NCBI GenBank assembly: GCA_027317105.1
Contig: DAHVFH010000007.1
Coordinates: forward strand, 1-21,159
Length of the DNA: 21,159 bases
Origin: Cytophagales bacterium
Lineage (GTDB): Bacteria; Bacteroidota; Bacteroidia; Cytophagales; Cyclobacteriaceae
Direction: 5' to 3'
Shown piece by piece: positions 1 through 7,851 of the stretch. A program made the translations under genes and the position numbers. The notes under the pieces are model-generated. The model ran no database searches and was not told the origin of the DNA. It saw only the letters and a program-made list of their open reading frames with translations. Numbering within the stretch: the first letter of the stretch is position 1; each line of letters begins with the position of its first letter.

Positions 1-251
1 ATGCCAACTGTGTCGCCTTCAATCACCTCGAAGATTACTATGGCGATGGCGTGAAAGAGTTTAAAACGATGATTGCCAAACACAAAATTGACCTTCCGCA
101 AGGCTTATCAAAAGACTGGACTGAAGAGCAAATTACGGCCATGGCAAAAGTAGCCTACAACCTCCCTCACATGTGGGCGCACGCCATAGGCCCAGATTGG
201 AAAGAGAAGGTCAGTATTGAAAATATTAGCGAACTCTACAGAAGACTCTAA
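1..251 (+). CDS. Iron-type alcohol dehydrogenase, C-terminal end (partial)
   Basis: The reading frame is open from the left edge and stops with TAA at 249-251, so only about the last 83 residues are present. The fragment contains the segment LPHMWAHAIGPDWKEKV followed by a short ISELYRRL end. This resembles the C-terminal helical part of iron-containing (group III) alcohol dehydrogenases, which oxidise or reduce alcohols and aldehydes with NAD(P). The stretch NHLEDYYGDGVKEF before it would fit the family's helical domain. The metal-binding histidines and the nucleotide-binding half lie outside the window, so the substrate cannot be guessed. A GTG at 51 could be read as a start, but the frame upstream of it is open and looks coding, so I treat the gene as cut by the window edge. 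The family call is by eye. Confidence 0.65.
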   Translation, partial: ANCVAFNHLEDYYGDGVKEFKTMIAKHKIDLPQGLSKDWTEEQITAMAKVAYNLPHMWAHAIGPDWKEKVSIENISELYRRL

Positions 252-253
252 AA

Positions 254-278
254 AGATCCAATACAAATTATTGGATCT
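254..278. terminator. Perfect 10-bp hairpin between convergent genes, likely terminator
   Basis: The arms AGATCCAATA (254-263) and TATTGGATCT (269-278) pair perfectly around the loop CAAAT. The hairpin lies 2 bp after the alcohol dehydrogenase stop codon. On the minus strand it is followed by TTTT (complement of 250-253), as in an intrinsic terminator for the small gene at 287-535. On the plus strand it has no T run, so termination there would be weaker. Confidence 0.6.
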
Positions 279-286
279 GAGCTCGT

Positions 287-535
287 CTAAGCAGAAGCTA
301 ATTCAACAGAATTGTGCTTTTTGCTTTCGGTTTTCCTTTTCAATTTACTGATCTTCTTAAGTTCCTTTTTCATTTGCTTGCCAACTAAAGCGGCTAGTTT
401 CTTAGAACTTTTTGCAATCAGTTTTTCTGACTTTCTTTTTGGTTTGACTATTCCCAAGGTTTGAATAGTTTGGTGCATTGAATCAAGAAGATGCATCCTG
501 ATTTCCTTTTTACCTTTCACAACTAATTTTTCCAT
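287..535 (-). CDS. Small lysine-rich protein of unknown function
   Basis: An 82-residue protein, strongly basic, with many lysines in its second half (for example KSEKLIAKSSKKL and KKELKKISKLKRK) and no membrane segment or signal peptide. The N-terminal part (EKLVVKGKKEIRMHLLDSMHQTIQTLGI) is less repetitive and could be a small folded unit. The charge suggests binding to nucleic acid or another polyanion in the cytoplasm, but this is inference. The gene has an ATG start preceded by an A/T-rich leader with AAAT repeats and ends just before a hairpin with a T run, which favours a real gene. It could also be histone-like by composition only; no known histone or HU motif is visible. Confidence 0.55.
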   Translation of the reverse strand: MEKLVVKGKKEIRMHLLDSMHQTIQTLGIVKPKRKSEKLIAKSSKKLAALVGKQMKKELKKISKLKRKTESKKHNSVELASA

Positions 536-560
536 AAATAAATAAATAAATAATAAATAA
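536..560. repeat. AAAT-type short tandem repeat at the start of the small gene
   Basis: Four-base AAAT units are repeated several times, with one unit shortened, directly upstream of the ATG (533-535 on the minus strand) of the lysine-rich protein gene. It therefore forms its 5' leader. Such A/T-rich leaders commonly aid translation in Bacteroidota; copy-number change could alter expression, but nothing here proves that. Confidence 0.6.
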
Positions 561-825
561 GTGATTAGGCTGGAAAGCTATCAGGTTAAATTTTTATTAT
601 CAAGTATTTCCTAAAACTTAACATTGGGTGTTCCGTCAAATAAATCGATGTCTGGTGGACTTAAAGCTTAGTATTACTAAATAAATTAGTTTAAGTGCCG
701 ATTAGGGAAACTAACGGAAAGCCGTTGTAATGAAAAAGAGACAGTCTGTATCCGTGACTACAAAACTTACCAAAATGATATGAACGCAACATAGTCAATA
801 TCATCTTATTTGGTGTGAAGCTACT

Positions 826-939
826 TTAACGTCCGGCCGGTCGTCTGATCGCCAACTCAAAAATTTTTAAAGCATGTTGGTCACACCAAGTAGCAAGTGT
901 TTGTCTAAACTTATTTCCATTATTTGTTCGGGTTGCCAT
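826..939 (-). CDS. Possible 37-residue small ORF, function unknown
   Basis: A short frame from ATG (937-939) to TAA (826-828) begins MATRTNNGNKFRQTLATWCD and ends in a basic RRPAGR. It is the only small frame with protein-like composition that I see in the 540-base stretch between the lysine-rich protein and the mechanosensitive channel. It could be a genuine small protein or the end of a degraded gene. The rest of 561-1074 shows nothing I recognise apart from a 9-bp inverted repeat (TTGGTGTGA at 810-818, TCACACCAA at 881-889) whose right arm lies inside this frame. Confidence 0.2.
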   Translation of the reverse strand: MATRTNNGNKFRQTLATWCDQHALKIFELAIRRPAGR

Positions 940-1074
940 CAATAAATTCACCTGCTGGGCAACATTTCATTAAACAAACCTCCAAGGACATGATTGGGAA
1001 AAGTTGTTAAAATCACCAATAGTCAAAGCTATAAAGCTCACCGGCTCTTCGTTGTTCTTTTTTTAAGCGAAACG

Positions 1075-2133
1075 TTACGTTTTGTTCATCAATATCGTCT
1101 GTGTAGGATATGCGAATTGAATTCCTCGTTTCTCAAATTCCTCAAAAATTTTAAGGTTTATGTTCTGTTGAATATCCATGTATAAATTGTAGTCTGCACT
1201 TTCTACATAATACACAATCTCATAATTCAAACTGAAATTTCCGTAAGTCGCAAAATGAGCGCGGTCGAAAGTGATGGGCGTTGATTGTTCTATAATTTGC
1301 TTGATCAATTCAGGAATAGCTCTAACCTTTTCCAAGGGTGTTTCATATACAATACCAATGCTAAAGAGCACTCTCCTTCGTTGCATCTGTTTAAAATTAT
1401 GAACACGTGATTTTGTGATGTCACTATTTGAGAGAATCAGTTGTTCACCGCTTAAGCATTTAATGCGGGTGGTTTTAATCCCAATATACTCCACCGTGCC
1501 TACCTTGTCATCGATCTTCAAAAAGTCACCGATTTCAAAGGGGCGATCGAAAAAGATGACAAAATAGTTGAACAAGTCACCCAAAATATTTTGAGCCGCC
1601 AGTGCCACAGCGATACCCCCCACGCCAAGCCCAGTGATAATGGCCGTTACATTGTAGCCTAGGTTATTAAATAGTAAGATAAGACCGACACACCAGATGA
1701 TAATGTTGATAACGATCGTTATCCCACGAAGCTGTTTTGCCTTTTGTACCCCATTTTCTTGTTCCTGCACATAGGACAGTAAAGCCGTGCGTAGACTACT
1801 TGTAATTATACGGATGCCAAAATAGGTGATCACACATGCAGTCGCATATTCAACTACCTTTTCAGCACGCGGATCAAGAGTCAGGTAATTAACAGCGTAA
1901 TAAAAGAGGATTAAATTTAAGATGGGCAGCATAAAGCGTTCTACGCCATTCACAAGCAGATCATCCAGTTTGGTCTCCGTTTTCTCGGCCCAGTGGCGCA
2001 TTCGATTCAAAACAATATTTCTAAAAATGCGGATCACTAATATGCCCACAACAATAAATCCCGTTGCAATCAGGTAATCTTGTGTTGTGTTATTAAAATA
2101 TTTTTCGTCTAAGTATTCTTGCATGATTGTCAA
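1075..2133 (-). CDS. MscS-family mechanosensitive ion channel
   Basis: A 352-residue inner-membrane protein. Hydrophobic segments lie at about residues 20-40, 65-85, 97-115, 137-155 and 160-185. The last contains the glycine/alanine-rich pore helix GLGVGGIAVALAAQNILGD, followed by FFDRPFEIGDFLKIDDKVGTV, the start of the MscS beta domain. This is the classic MscS layout with two extra N-terminal helices. Members open under membrane tension and release ions or small solutes on osmotic downshock. The C-terminal part (residues about 250-345) fits the alpha/beta vestibule. The gene stands alone: the nearest gene upstream on the same strand starts at 3940 and its stop is 464 bases away. Whether it gates by tension alone or conducts a specific ion cannot be told from sequence. 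Confidence 0.9.
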   Translation of the reverse strand: MTIMQEYLDEKYFNNTTQDYLIATGFIVVGILVIRIFRNIVLNRMRHWAEKTETKLDDLLVNGVERFMLPILNLILFYYAVNYLTLDPRAEKVVEYATACVITYFGIRIITSSLRTALLSYVQEQENGVQKAKQLRGITIVINIIIWCVGLILLFNNLGYNVTAIITGLGVGGIAVALAAQNILGDLFNYFVIFFDRPFEIGDFLKIDDKVGTVEYIGIKTTRIKCLSGEQLILSNSDITKSRVHNFKQMQRRRVLFSIGIVYETPLEKVRAIPELIKQIIEQSTPITFDRAHFATYGNFSLNYEIVYYVESADYNLYMDIQQNINLKIFEEFEKRGIQFAYPTQTILMNKT

Positions 2134-2596
2134 CTATTTTAATCGATTAGTGAATCGCAAAAGTATAAAGGGTTTTCTCCAATCCAACAAAAATTTTTTT
2201 TTATTGTAAAAAAAGCAATGGTGTCATCACCTTTGCTTATGTGCCAAGAGCTCTCGACCCGTTCGATCTGCCAGCGTAGGCAGTAGGCCTTTCTTATTTT
2301 TATGATGAACAATATTTCCCTGTGTTCACCATGCCCACACGTTCTATCACCAATCGCCATCTGAGCCCGTGTTGGTATTCTTCACCAACACGCAACCTAA
2401 GCCTCACATTGACGCTACCCTCCAGAGTGTGTCAAAAAACGTCCAATCTTTCAAAACTTTAGCCATTGACAAACGATTCGCAATAGTCCATCTCAACTTG
2501 GAGATGAAATGATTTAAAGGGCTACTTCCAAAACCCATCTTCCAACTCTTCAAAAATTTTTTCAGTAGAGAATAACTTTTATAAAAATTTATTTAA
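2134..2596. other. Gene-free stretch between the mer operon end and the channel gene
   Basis: About 460 bases without a convincing gene. A 73-codon minus-strand frame (2139-2360) has unlikely composition. A 9-bp hairpin (CGTGTTGGT at 2368-2376, ACCAACACG at 2384-2392, 7-base loop) is visible but has no T run after it on either strand, so I cannot call it a terminator. A/T-rich runs near 2187-2212 may belong to the promoter region of the channel gene. Confidence 0.5.
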
Positions 2597-3940
2597 TCAA
2601 ACCATCGAGCCAATATCTGATCCCATGGAAGGATAACTATAAACCATATTTCTAATATCAGCCACTTTTAATTTGGCTTTGATTGCCATAGCAAAAAGAT
2701 TAATCATCTCCTCAGCATGCGGGCCAATAATATGACTTCCTAAAATATTTCCTTCCTTGTCTGAAATAACCTTGTAGGCATATGTTGACTCATTAATGCG
2801 TTTTGCATTGTACCAACCAGAAGCTGACGCGGATTTCACTTTGTATTCAATACCCGAAGCCTTAGCCTGTTTTTCAGTCATACCTACTGCAGCCAATGTA
2901 GGCAACGTAAACACTGCACTAGGCATTTCTGCGTAGTCTGGCTGCTTACTATTTCCTTTTATAATGTTAGCCGCTACCGCATGACCTTCCATTACAGCAA
3001 CGGGTGTAAGGTTCAGTCCATCACTTGCTGCAGAATCGCCAGCTGCATAAATCCTTGGGTTGCTCACGCTCTGTAAAAATTCATTTACCTCAATACCTTT
3101 TTTGCTGTAGTTGATTTTTGCCTTTTCAAGTTGGAGTCCGTCCAACTCTGGCACTCTTCCCGCTGCATTTACAACCAAATCCGTATTGATTTTTTTCTCA
3201 CGCCCATTCGATTGCGCTGATACAACGTAACCATTTGCAGTCTTTTCAATGGCCATCACATCGAATTCAAGATGAAGGTCAACTCCAAGTTCTTCAGTAG
3301 CTTTCACCAGGTGCTTAACTATATCTTCTTCAAAATTTTCCAAGGGGAGTTTCCCACGATGGAAGACCGACACTTTGCTGCCTGCTCTTGCTGCCAAGTG
3401 TGCAAACTCCATGGCAATGTAACCACCGCCTATAAAAGTGATGTGCTTTGGTAATTCTGCTAAATCTAAAAATCCACTACTGTTAATAGGAAGATCGCCT
3501 CCGGGAATACTAAGTGTAACAGGTCTAGCCCCCGTGGAGATCACAATTTTTTCAGCTTCTAATAGTTTATCTCCAACCTTGATGGTGTTCTCTGATTGAA
3601 AGCTGGCTGATCCGTGGTACATATCCACACCAGATTTTTCATATCCTTTTTCTACACCCTTCGGCATTCTGGCAACAAACTCATTTTTGTAAGCCATAAG
3701 TGCTTTCCAGTCGATACCTATATCCCCAATAATTCCAATGTTTTTCATTTTGTGGGCACGGTCGATGATTTCAGTTGCGCCCACCAATATCTTTTTAGGA
3801 TCGCAACCCCTCAAAGCACATGTACCACCATAGGGGCGTGAATCTGTGACGGCAGTTTTAAGTCCCTTGCCTGCACATTTATTAGCAATGGTCATCCCGG
3901 CCATACCGGAGCCAATAACGATTACATCATATTTTTTCAT
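2597..3940 (-). CDS. Glutathione-reductase-like FAD/NAD(P) oxidoreductase, last gene of the mer operon
   Basis: A 447-residue class I pyridine-nucleotide disulfide oxidoreductase. The FAD-binding motif GSGMAGMTIANKC begins at residue 10. The redox-active pair lies in GGTCALRGCDPKK (C41 and C46). A second Rossmann fold, FIGGGYIAMEFAHLAARAG, is near residue 170, and the FAD motif IYAAGDSAA near 298. The C-terminal dimerisation domain ends in MVYSYPSMGSDIGSMV, where glutathione reductase and lipoamide dehydrogenase carry the catalytic HPT..E motif, so the usual histidine is replaced by tyrosine. There is no N-terminal HMA domain and no C-terminal Cys-Cys, so it is not MerA. It follows merA by 71 bases on the same strand and is probably co-transcribed. 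A role in reducing low-molecular-weight thiols or disulfides during mercury stress is inference. Confidence 0.85.
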   Translation of the reverse strand: MKKYDVIVIGSGMAGMTIANKCAGKGLKTAVTDSRPYGGTCALRGCDPKKILVGATEIIDRAHKMKNIGIIGDIGIDWKALMAYKNEFVARMPKGVEKGYEKSGVDMYHGSASFQSENTIKVGDKLLEAEKIVISTGARPVTLSIPGGDLPINSSGFLDLAELPKHITFIGGGYIAMEFAHLAARAGSKVSVFHRGKLPLENFEEDIVKHLVKATEELGVDLHLEFDVMAIEKTANGYVVSAQSNGREKKINTDLVVNAAGRVPELDGLQLEKAKINYSKKGIEVNEFLQSVSNPRIYAAGDSAASDGLNLTPVAVMEGHAVAANIIKGNSKQPDYAEMPSAVFTLPTLAAVGMTEKQAKASGIEYKVKSASASGWYNAKRINESTYAYKVISDKEGNILGSHIIGPHAEEMINLFAMAIKAKLKVADIRNMVYSYPSMGSDIGSMV

Positions 3941-4011
3941 TGAAGTAGATTTTAAACTTTTTAGCTTCTTTCTTTTTCTAAAGCCTCAGGTTATAAGCGT
4001 TAACCATCTTT

Positions 4012-5685
4012 TTAGCTTGCGCAACAGCTCAATTTTGAAACGTCTTTCCCGAATGTGATCGCTGCCAATTTTATTCCTTCACCTAATGTCAAGTAAGGAT
4101 AAAAACTGTCTGCCAAATCTTTTACAGCAATGCCATGTTTGATGGCCATACTCAATTGCTGGATCAGTTCACCACCTTCGGAAGCCACTACCCGCGCTCC
4201 AATTAGCTTGTCCGTTTCTGTGTTGCGGATAAGTTTAATAAATCCTCTTGTGTCATTGGCTGCTAAAGCACGAGGCACATTGTCGAGTGTTAACTTGGAT
4301 ATTTCAAATGGAATCTTTTGTGCTTCGGCTTGTGCTTCATCAAGTCCTGCTCCCGCAATTTGCGGATCGGTAAATACCACCCATGGCAATGAGGAATAAT
4401 CTGCTTTTTTTCCAGCACTGCTAAATGCGTTTTCAACAGCTATCTTTCCCTCATAGGCTGCCGTGTAAACAAACGCGGGTGTGTTGGTTACGTCTCCCAC
4501 CGCATAGATGTTTGGAAGATTAGTTTCCATTTTTTCGTTAACCAAAATATGCCCTTTATCACCAAGTGATAAATTGATAGTATCAAGACCCAGCTTTTGA
4601 GAATTTGGTTTCGTGCCTGTGGCAATCACTACCTTCCCCTTTTCTGTTATCTTAGTGAGCGAACCGTCAGGGCATTTGCAATGGATAATTGTAGCATCTC
4701 CGTCTTTTTCAAATTTTACCGCACGGAAGTTGGGAAGTATTTCAATTCCCTCACTTTTCATTTGCTTCTCTAACTCCTCACTGATGTCAGGCGTTTGGGT
4801 GCGAAGTACACGATCTGTAAATTCAATAATGCGAACTTTTACACCAAGTCTATTGTAGGCCATGGCAATTTCTAACCCAATATATCCGGCACCCATGATA
4901 GTGATGCTTTCGAGTTTTTCTTCGAGCTCAAATAAACTCACATTGGTCAGATATCCGATGTCATCCAGTCCTTCGATTTCCGGAACATTAGTAGTGGCCC
5001 CGGTAGCGATAATAAATTTGATAGCAGTGTATTTGTCCTTGCCGTTCACCAAAATGGTTTTGTGGTCCAAAAATTCTGCCCAACCCTCGATCATTTGCAG
5101 GCTCTCAAAATCACCTACCACATCCATGTATTTCTTTTCCTGTAAGGTGGCAACAAGTTGCTTTTTATCTTTGATCACCCGTGCAAAATCAATGTCAGCA
5201 CCTTTTGGTTTGATGCCTGCAAAATTTGAATGTTTGGCATGATAGACGGTTTCTGCTGCCCGAATCAATGTTTTGGAAGGCACACAACCCACGTTTACAC
5301 AGGTGCCGCCAAACGGCAATCCTGCATTTACCATCAAGGTCGATAGTCCTAATTCCTCTGCTTTAATGGCGGCAGAAAAAGCGGCCGACCCACCACCGAT
5401 AATAATCAAGTCGAAATTATTTTTTCCTGATCCGTTTTCCGTACCGTTACCAACAACACGATAACTTTTTGAGGTGTTGATCGTATCAATGATTTCTTCT
5501 TTTGTAATCAGGGAAGGATCGTAGGTGAATTCGCCACGCTTCTTGCCGTAGCTAACCTCTCTTTTCGATATTCCTTTCTTGCCATCAAATCTTTTTGCTA
5601 TTGACATGGCACAGTGGTCGCAGGTCATACCTTCAATGTTGAGTGTTACCTTTGAAATATCTGTATTGTTTTTAATTTCTTCCAT
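4012..5685 (-). CDS. merA: Mercuric reductase MerA with N-terminal HMA domain
   Basis: A 557-residue cytoplasmic flavoenzyme that reduces Hg(II) to volatile Hg(0) with NADPH. The parts appear in the expected order. The N-terminal heavy-metal-associated domain has GMTCDHC (C22, C25). An FAD-binding motif IIIGGGSAAFSAA lies near residue 94. The active-site pair is in GGTCVNVGCVPSKT (C129, C134). The NADPH-binding motif is IMGAGYIGLEIAMAYNRLG near residue 262, and the FAD motif IYAVGDVTNTP near 412. The C-terminus KLSCCAS carries the vicinal pair C554-C555 that hands Hg(II) to the active site of the partner subunit. This C-terminal pair separates MerA from other family members. The length is normal for MerA with one HMA domain. 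It lies 33 bases after the exported HMA protein and 71 before the second flavoenzyme. I see no frameshift or missing catalytic residue. Confidence 0.96.
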   Translation of the reverse strand: MEEIKNNTDISKVTLNIEGMTCDHCAMSIAKRFDGKKGISKREVSYGKKRGEFTYDPSLITKEEIIDTINTSKSYRVVGNGTENGSGKNNFDLIIIGGGSAAFSAAIKAEELGLSTLMVNAGLPFGGTCVNVGCVPSKTLIRAAETVYHAKHSNFAGIKPKGADIDFARVIKDKKQLVATLQEKKYMDVVGDFESLQMIEGWAEFLDHKTILVNGKDKYTAIKFIIATGATTNVPEIEGLDDIGYLTNVSLFELEEKLESITIMGAGYIGLEIAMAYNRLGVKVRIIEFTDRVLRTQTPDISEELEKQMKSEGIEILPNFRAVKFEKDGDATIIHCKCPDGSLTKITEKGKVVIATGTKPNSQKLGLDTINLSLGDKGHILVNEKMETNLPNIYAVGDVTNTPAFVYTAAYEGKIAVENAFSSAGKKADYSSLPWVVFTDPQIAGAGLDEAQAEAQKIPFEISKLTLDNVPRALAANDTRGFIKLIRNTETDKLIGARVVASEGGELIQQLSMAIKHGIAVKDLADSFYPYLTLGEGIKLAAITFGKDVSKLSCCAS

Positions 5686-5718
5686 TCTATTTGTTTTGAG
5701 AAAAAAGTTAATTAATCA

Positions 5719-6783
5719 TTAATTCGTTTTTTTAGGAGCGCAACAAGAAGGAGTTGTAGTAGTAGTATTTGGCTGACTACAAGTTGCTCCTTTACAGCCC
5801 TCATGATTGCAATCTTTCTTATCACTTGAACAGACGCTCCACAATGTTTCGAGGGATGGCATATTGTTGGGCCCCAATAAACCGTCACCAAAAGATATGA
5901 TGTCGGCCAGCTTTGCCTTGTACACTTGAGGATCACTTAACTCGGATAGCGATTGATAGTTTACGAACAAGTCATAAAAAGAAGTGTTAATTTTATCACG
6001 AAGCTTCTGCTCATTTAAACTATTTAATTTCGTTTTTTCTTTGATGGATTTTAAAAGACGATCGGCCATGATAGAAGCTTCTTCTTTACTTAGCTTATTA
6101 ATATCCAATCCCCTTAACCAATTTTCCTTTTTTTGAAATGATTCATTGTTCAAGGCATATTCGTCCATCAAAAGTTGGGTTGCGTTTAGCTGGTGACGGT
6201 TGAATATTGTGGATGCAATTAATTGTTGATTTTTCTGATCAGTTCCTATTTTCCAAACAACTGCGATAACTGTCCCACTGCGATTTAGCCAGGCCTCTTC
6301 AATCGCTGGTGAGTTTTCAAAATCAGAAAGGACGGGCTTTGCGCGACTGCCGCATCCAATTGAAGGAACGGCTGCACATACCAGGGGAACCTGATAAAAG
6401 GAAAGAAGACCATTACTTTTGGTATTGGCTTTGGCGTCTTTTCCTTCAAGCTCTTTTGCTTGCGTTCCATGTGATTCTGCTTTGTATCCTGCTGATGCAA
6501 TGGTTTGGATAATTTCAGTTTCGTTTGTTTTGGCAGGATCATATGTAACACTGGTTGAATTTGAAGCAAAGTGTATATCTGATTTTAAAATTCCATCATG
6601 TTTTGAAAGGGCCTGCGATACATGGTCGGCACAACCCTGACAGGTCATGCCAGTAACCGTCAGTTCAACGGCTTTGGTTTTAGCTGTACCAAATGGTTTT
6701 CCAGGTGTTTGCCCAAAGGCGGTTTTACAAGAGCAACCGCAAACTAATGTGGCTACCAAAAGGGAAATCATAGTTGTTTTCAT
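5719..6783 (-). CDS. Exported HMA-domain protein with Cys-rich tail, mer operon, unknown function
   Basis: A 354-residue protein with a hydrophobic N-terminus (MISLLVATLVCGCSC) that looks like a signal peptide; a nearby cysteine might make it a lipoprotein, although the lipobox is imperfect. Residues about 38-105 form a MerP-like HMA domain with GMTCQGC (C48, C51). A second domain begins near residue 128 with YQVPLVCAAVPSIGCGSRAKP, in which C136 and C144 are spaced as a possible metal or redox pair, and continues as a mostly helical region to about 315. The tail holds C318, C325, C330, C335 and the adjacent pair C347-C348, next to a run of threonines. I do not recognise the middle domain by function. 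Its place between merTP (12-base gap) and merA (33-base gap) suggests periplasmic or surface capture of Hg(II), or delivery to MerTP. That is inference. Confidence 0.8.
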   Translation of the reverse strand: MKTTMISLLVATLVCGCSCKTAFGQTPGKPFGTAKTKAVELTVTGMTCQGCADHVSQALSKHDGILKSDIHFASNSTSVTYDPAKTNETEIIQTIASAGYKAESHGTQAKELEGKDAKANTKSNGLLSFYQVPLVCAAVPSIGCGSRAKPVLSDFENSPAIEEAWLNRSGTVIAVVWKIGTDQKNQQLIASTIFNRHQLNATQLLMDEYALNNESFQKKENWLRGLDINKLSKEEASIMADRLLKSIKEKTKLNSLNEQKLRDKINTSFYDLFVNYQSLSELSDPQVYKAKLADIISFGDGLLGPNNMPSLETLWSVCSSDKKDCNHEGCKGATCSQPNTTTTTPSCCAPKKTN

Positions 6784-6795
6784 CGTTGTATGAAT

Positions 6796-7413
6796 TTAAT
6801 TTTCTAATTCTTTTGTTTCTGTTACTGTGTAGCCTGTAGCATCTACCGCTCCCACCAGTTTTTCTTTCGTTGCCTTGCTCGCATCAAATTTCACAAGACT
6901 TGTACCTTGCTCATAGGATGTAATGTGTCCCAAAACTCCCGGCACTCCGTCTAGGGCGTGATTTACATGCTCCGAACAACTCTGGCATGTCATGCCTGAA
7001 ATTTTCAGCTCTACTTGTTGGATGTTATTCTCTTTTACGATCACCACATTAGCAACTGGGCTCTTCGGATAAAATATATGTGCGTAATGTGGAAATGAAA
7101 TCATCAATGCAGCAAACACTGTGATGATAGCGAGAAAAGTTTTGCTTTGCCAGAAGGAAGGCTTTTCGTCCGTTTCGCATTCACAATCTATTTCGTCCTG
7201 CTTGCGAGGCTTTAACTTTTGATACCAGGCGAAGCCAAATACGAGGAAGGTTGCCCCAATGAGATAAGGGCGATAAGGCTCAATCCATGAAAAAGAGGCA
7301 GCCATTCCGCTGACACCACCTAACAAGGCTAGTACAGGCGTAATACAACACAAGGATGCACCCACGGCAGCGGCCGCACCTAATATCCAACTTTTTTGAT
7401 TTTCTGTTTTCAT
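6796..7413 (-). CDS. merTP: MerT-MerP fusion, mercuric ion transporter
   Basis: A 205-residue inner-membrane Hg(II) uptake protein. The N-terminal MerT part has three hydrophobic segments (about 8-32, 47-65, 91-110). The first contains the adjacent cysteines C22-C23 in ASLCCITPVLALLGG, as in MerT. The loop after the second segment carries C77 and C79, matching the cytoplasmic cysteine pair of MerT. From about residue 130 a MerP-like HMA domain follows with SGMTCQSC (C143, C146). Such fusions combine periplasmic Hg(II) binding and transport in one chain. The start codon overlaps the stop codon of the repressor gene (ATGA), which indicates translational coupling. MerA, two genes downstream, would receive the imported ion. 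Confidence 0.93.
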   Translation of the reverse strand: MKTENQKSWILGAAAAVGASLCCITPVLALLGGVSGMAASFSWIEPYRPYLIGATFLVFGFAWYQKLKPRKQDEIDCECETDEKPSFWQSKTFLAIITVFAALMISFPHYAHIFYPKSPVANVVIVKENNIQQVELKISGMTCQSCSEHVNHALDGVPGVLGHITSYEQGTSLVKFDASKATKEKLVGAVDATGYTVTETKELEN

Positions 7414-7787
7414 ATTTCTACTGGTTTTCGATTCATTTGATCGATAGCTTTAAAAAAGGTTCTTAGAATTTTAAGGTGCTCAGACCGAAGCGAGTAAAAA
7501 ATTGTCTGGCCGACTTTCCGTGTTTCCACTATTCTGCCATCCTTGAGTTTTCGTAAGTGTTGGGAAATAGCAGGTACGCTCATGCCCAAAATGTCGCTGA
7601 TGTCGCAGGGGCAAAGCTCATTTTCTTCTTCGAGCAGATAGAGGATTTTAAGTCTCACTTCATTGCCTGCAAGAGAAAGAATACCACCCAATTGGGTGAA
7701 AGAATTGTTATTCGCCAAGACCTTCTCACGACATTGCTCGATTTGGTTCTGGTCAGCGAAAACGCGTATACAAGTGTTTTTTTCCAT
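7410..7787 (-). CDS. ArsR/SmtB-family (CadC-like) metal-responsive repressor of the mer operon
   Basis: A 125-residue winged-helix regulator. The helix-turn-helix covers about residues 60-84 (CDISDILGMSVPAISQHLRK), followed by the wing GQTIFYSL. The motif ELCPCD (C59, C61) matches the ELCVCD metal-sensing motif of ArsR and CadC. The N-terminal extension has two further cysteines (C6, C19) in positions comparable to the N-terminal thiolates of CadC. Family members bind an inverted repeat as dimers and leave DNA when soft metals bind. Here the regulator heads the mer operon in place of the usual MerR activator. A 12-4-12 inverted repeat lies 41 bases upstream of the start. Hg(II) as the inducer is inferred from context; Cd(II), Pb(II) or Zn(II) would fit the family too. 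Confidence 0.9.
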   Translation of the reverse strand: MEKNTCIRVFADQNQIEQCREKVLANNNSFTQLGGILSLAGNEVRLKILYLLEEENELCPCDISDILGMSVPAISQHLRKLKDGRIVETRKVGQTIFYSLRSEHLKILRTFFKAIDQMNRKPVEI

Positions 7788-7818
7788 ATTTTCAATTGGT
7801 TGTAATGAGTTAATTGTG

Positions 7819-7851
7819 TAAAGTTAATAATTATTTACTTATTTAAGCAAA
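7819..7851 (-). promoter_or_regulatory. Candidate Bacteroidota-type promoter of the mer operon
   Basis: On the minus strand TTTG (7848-7851) is followed after 21 bases by TAACTTTA (7819-7826). This is close to the Bacteroidota consensus of TTTG near -33 and TAnnTTTG near -7; the last base of the -7 element differs. The placement puts a start of transcription within about 30 bases of the repressor gene. Confidence 0.5.

Noticed and set aside
810..889. 9-bp inverted repeat TTGGTGTGA / TCACACCAA as element ends
   Set aside because: Arms are short, the 62-base interior holds no recognisable element, and no target duplication flanks it; chance is likely in a long A/T-rich spacer.
994..1185. 63-codon plus-strand ORF overlapping the end of the channel gene
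   Set aside because: It overlaps the well-supported MscS gene by more than 100 bases on the other strand and has no motif.
2139..2360. 73-codon minus-strand ORF before the channel gene
   Set aside because: Composition is not protein-like (many Trp, Cys and His in non-conserved patterns), there is no recognisable motif, and it ends in a homopolymer-rich stretch.
2368..2392. 9-bp hairpin as a terminator of the mer operon
   Set aside because: No T run follows on either strand, and it lies more than 200 bases from the last operon gene.
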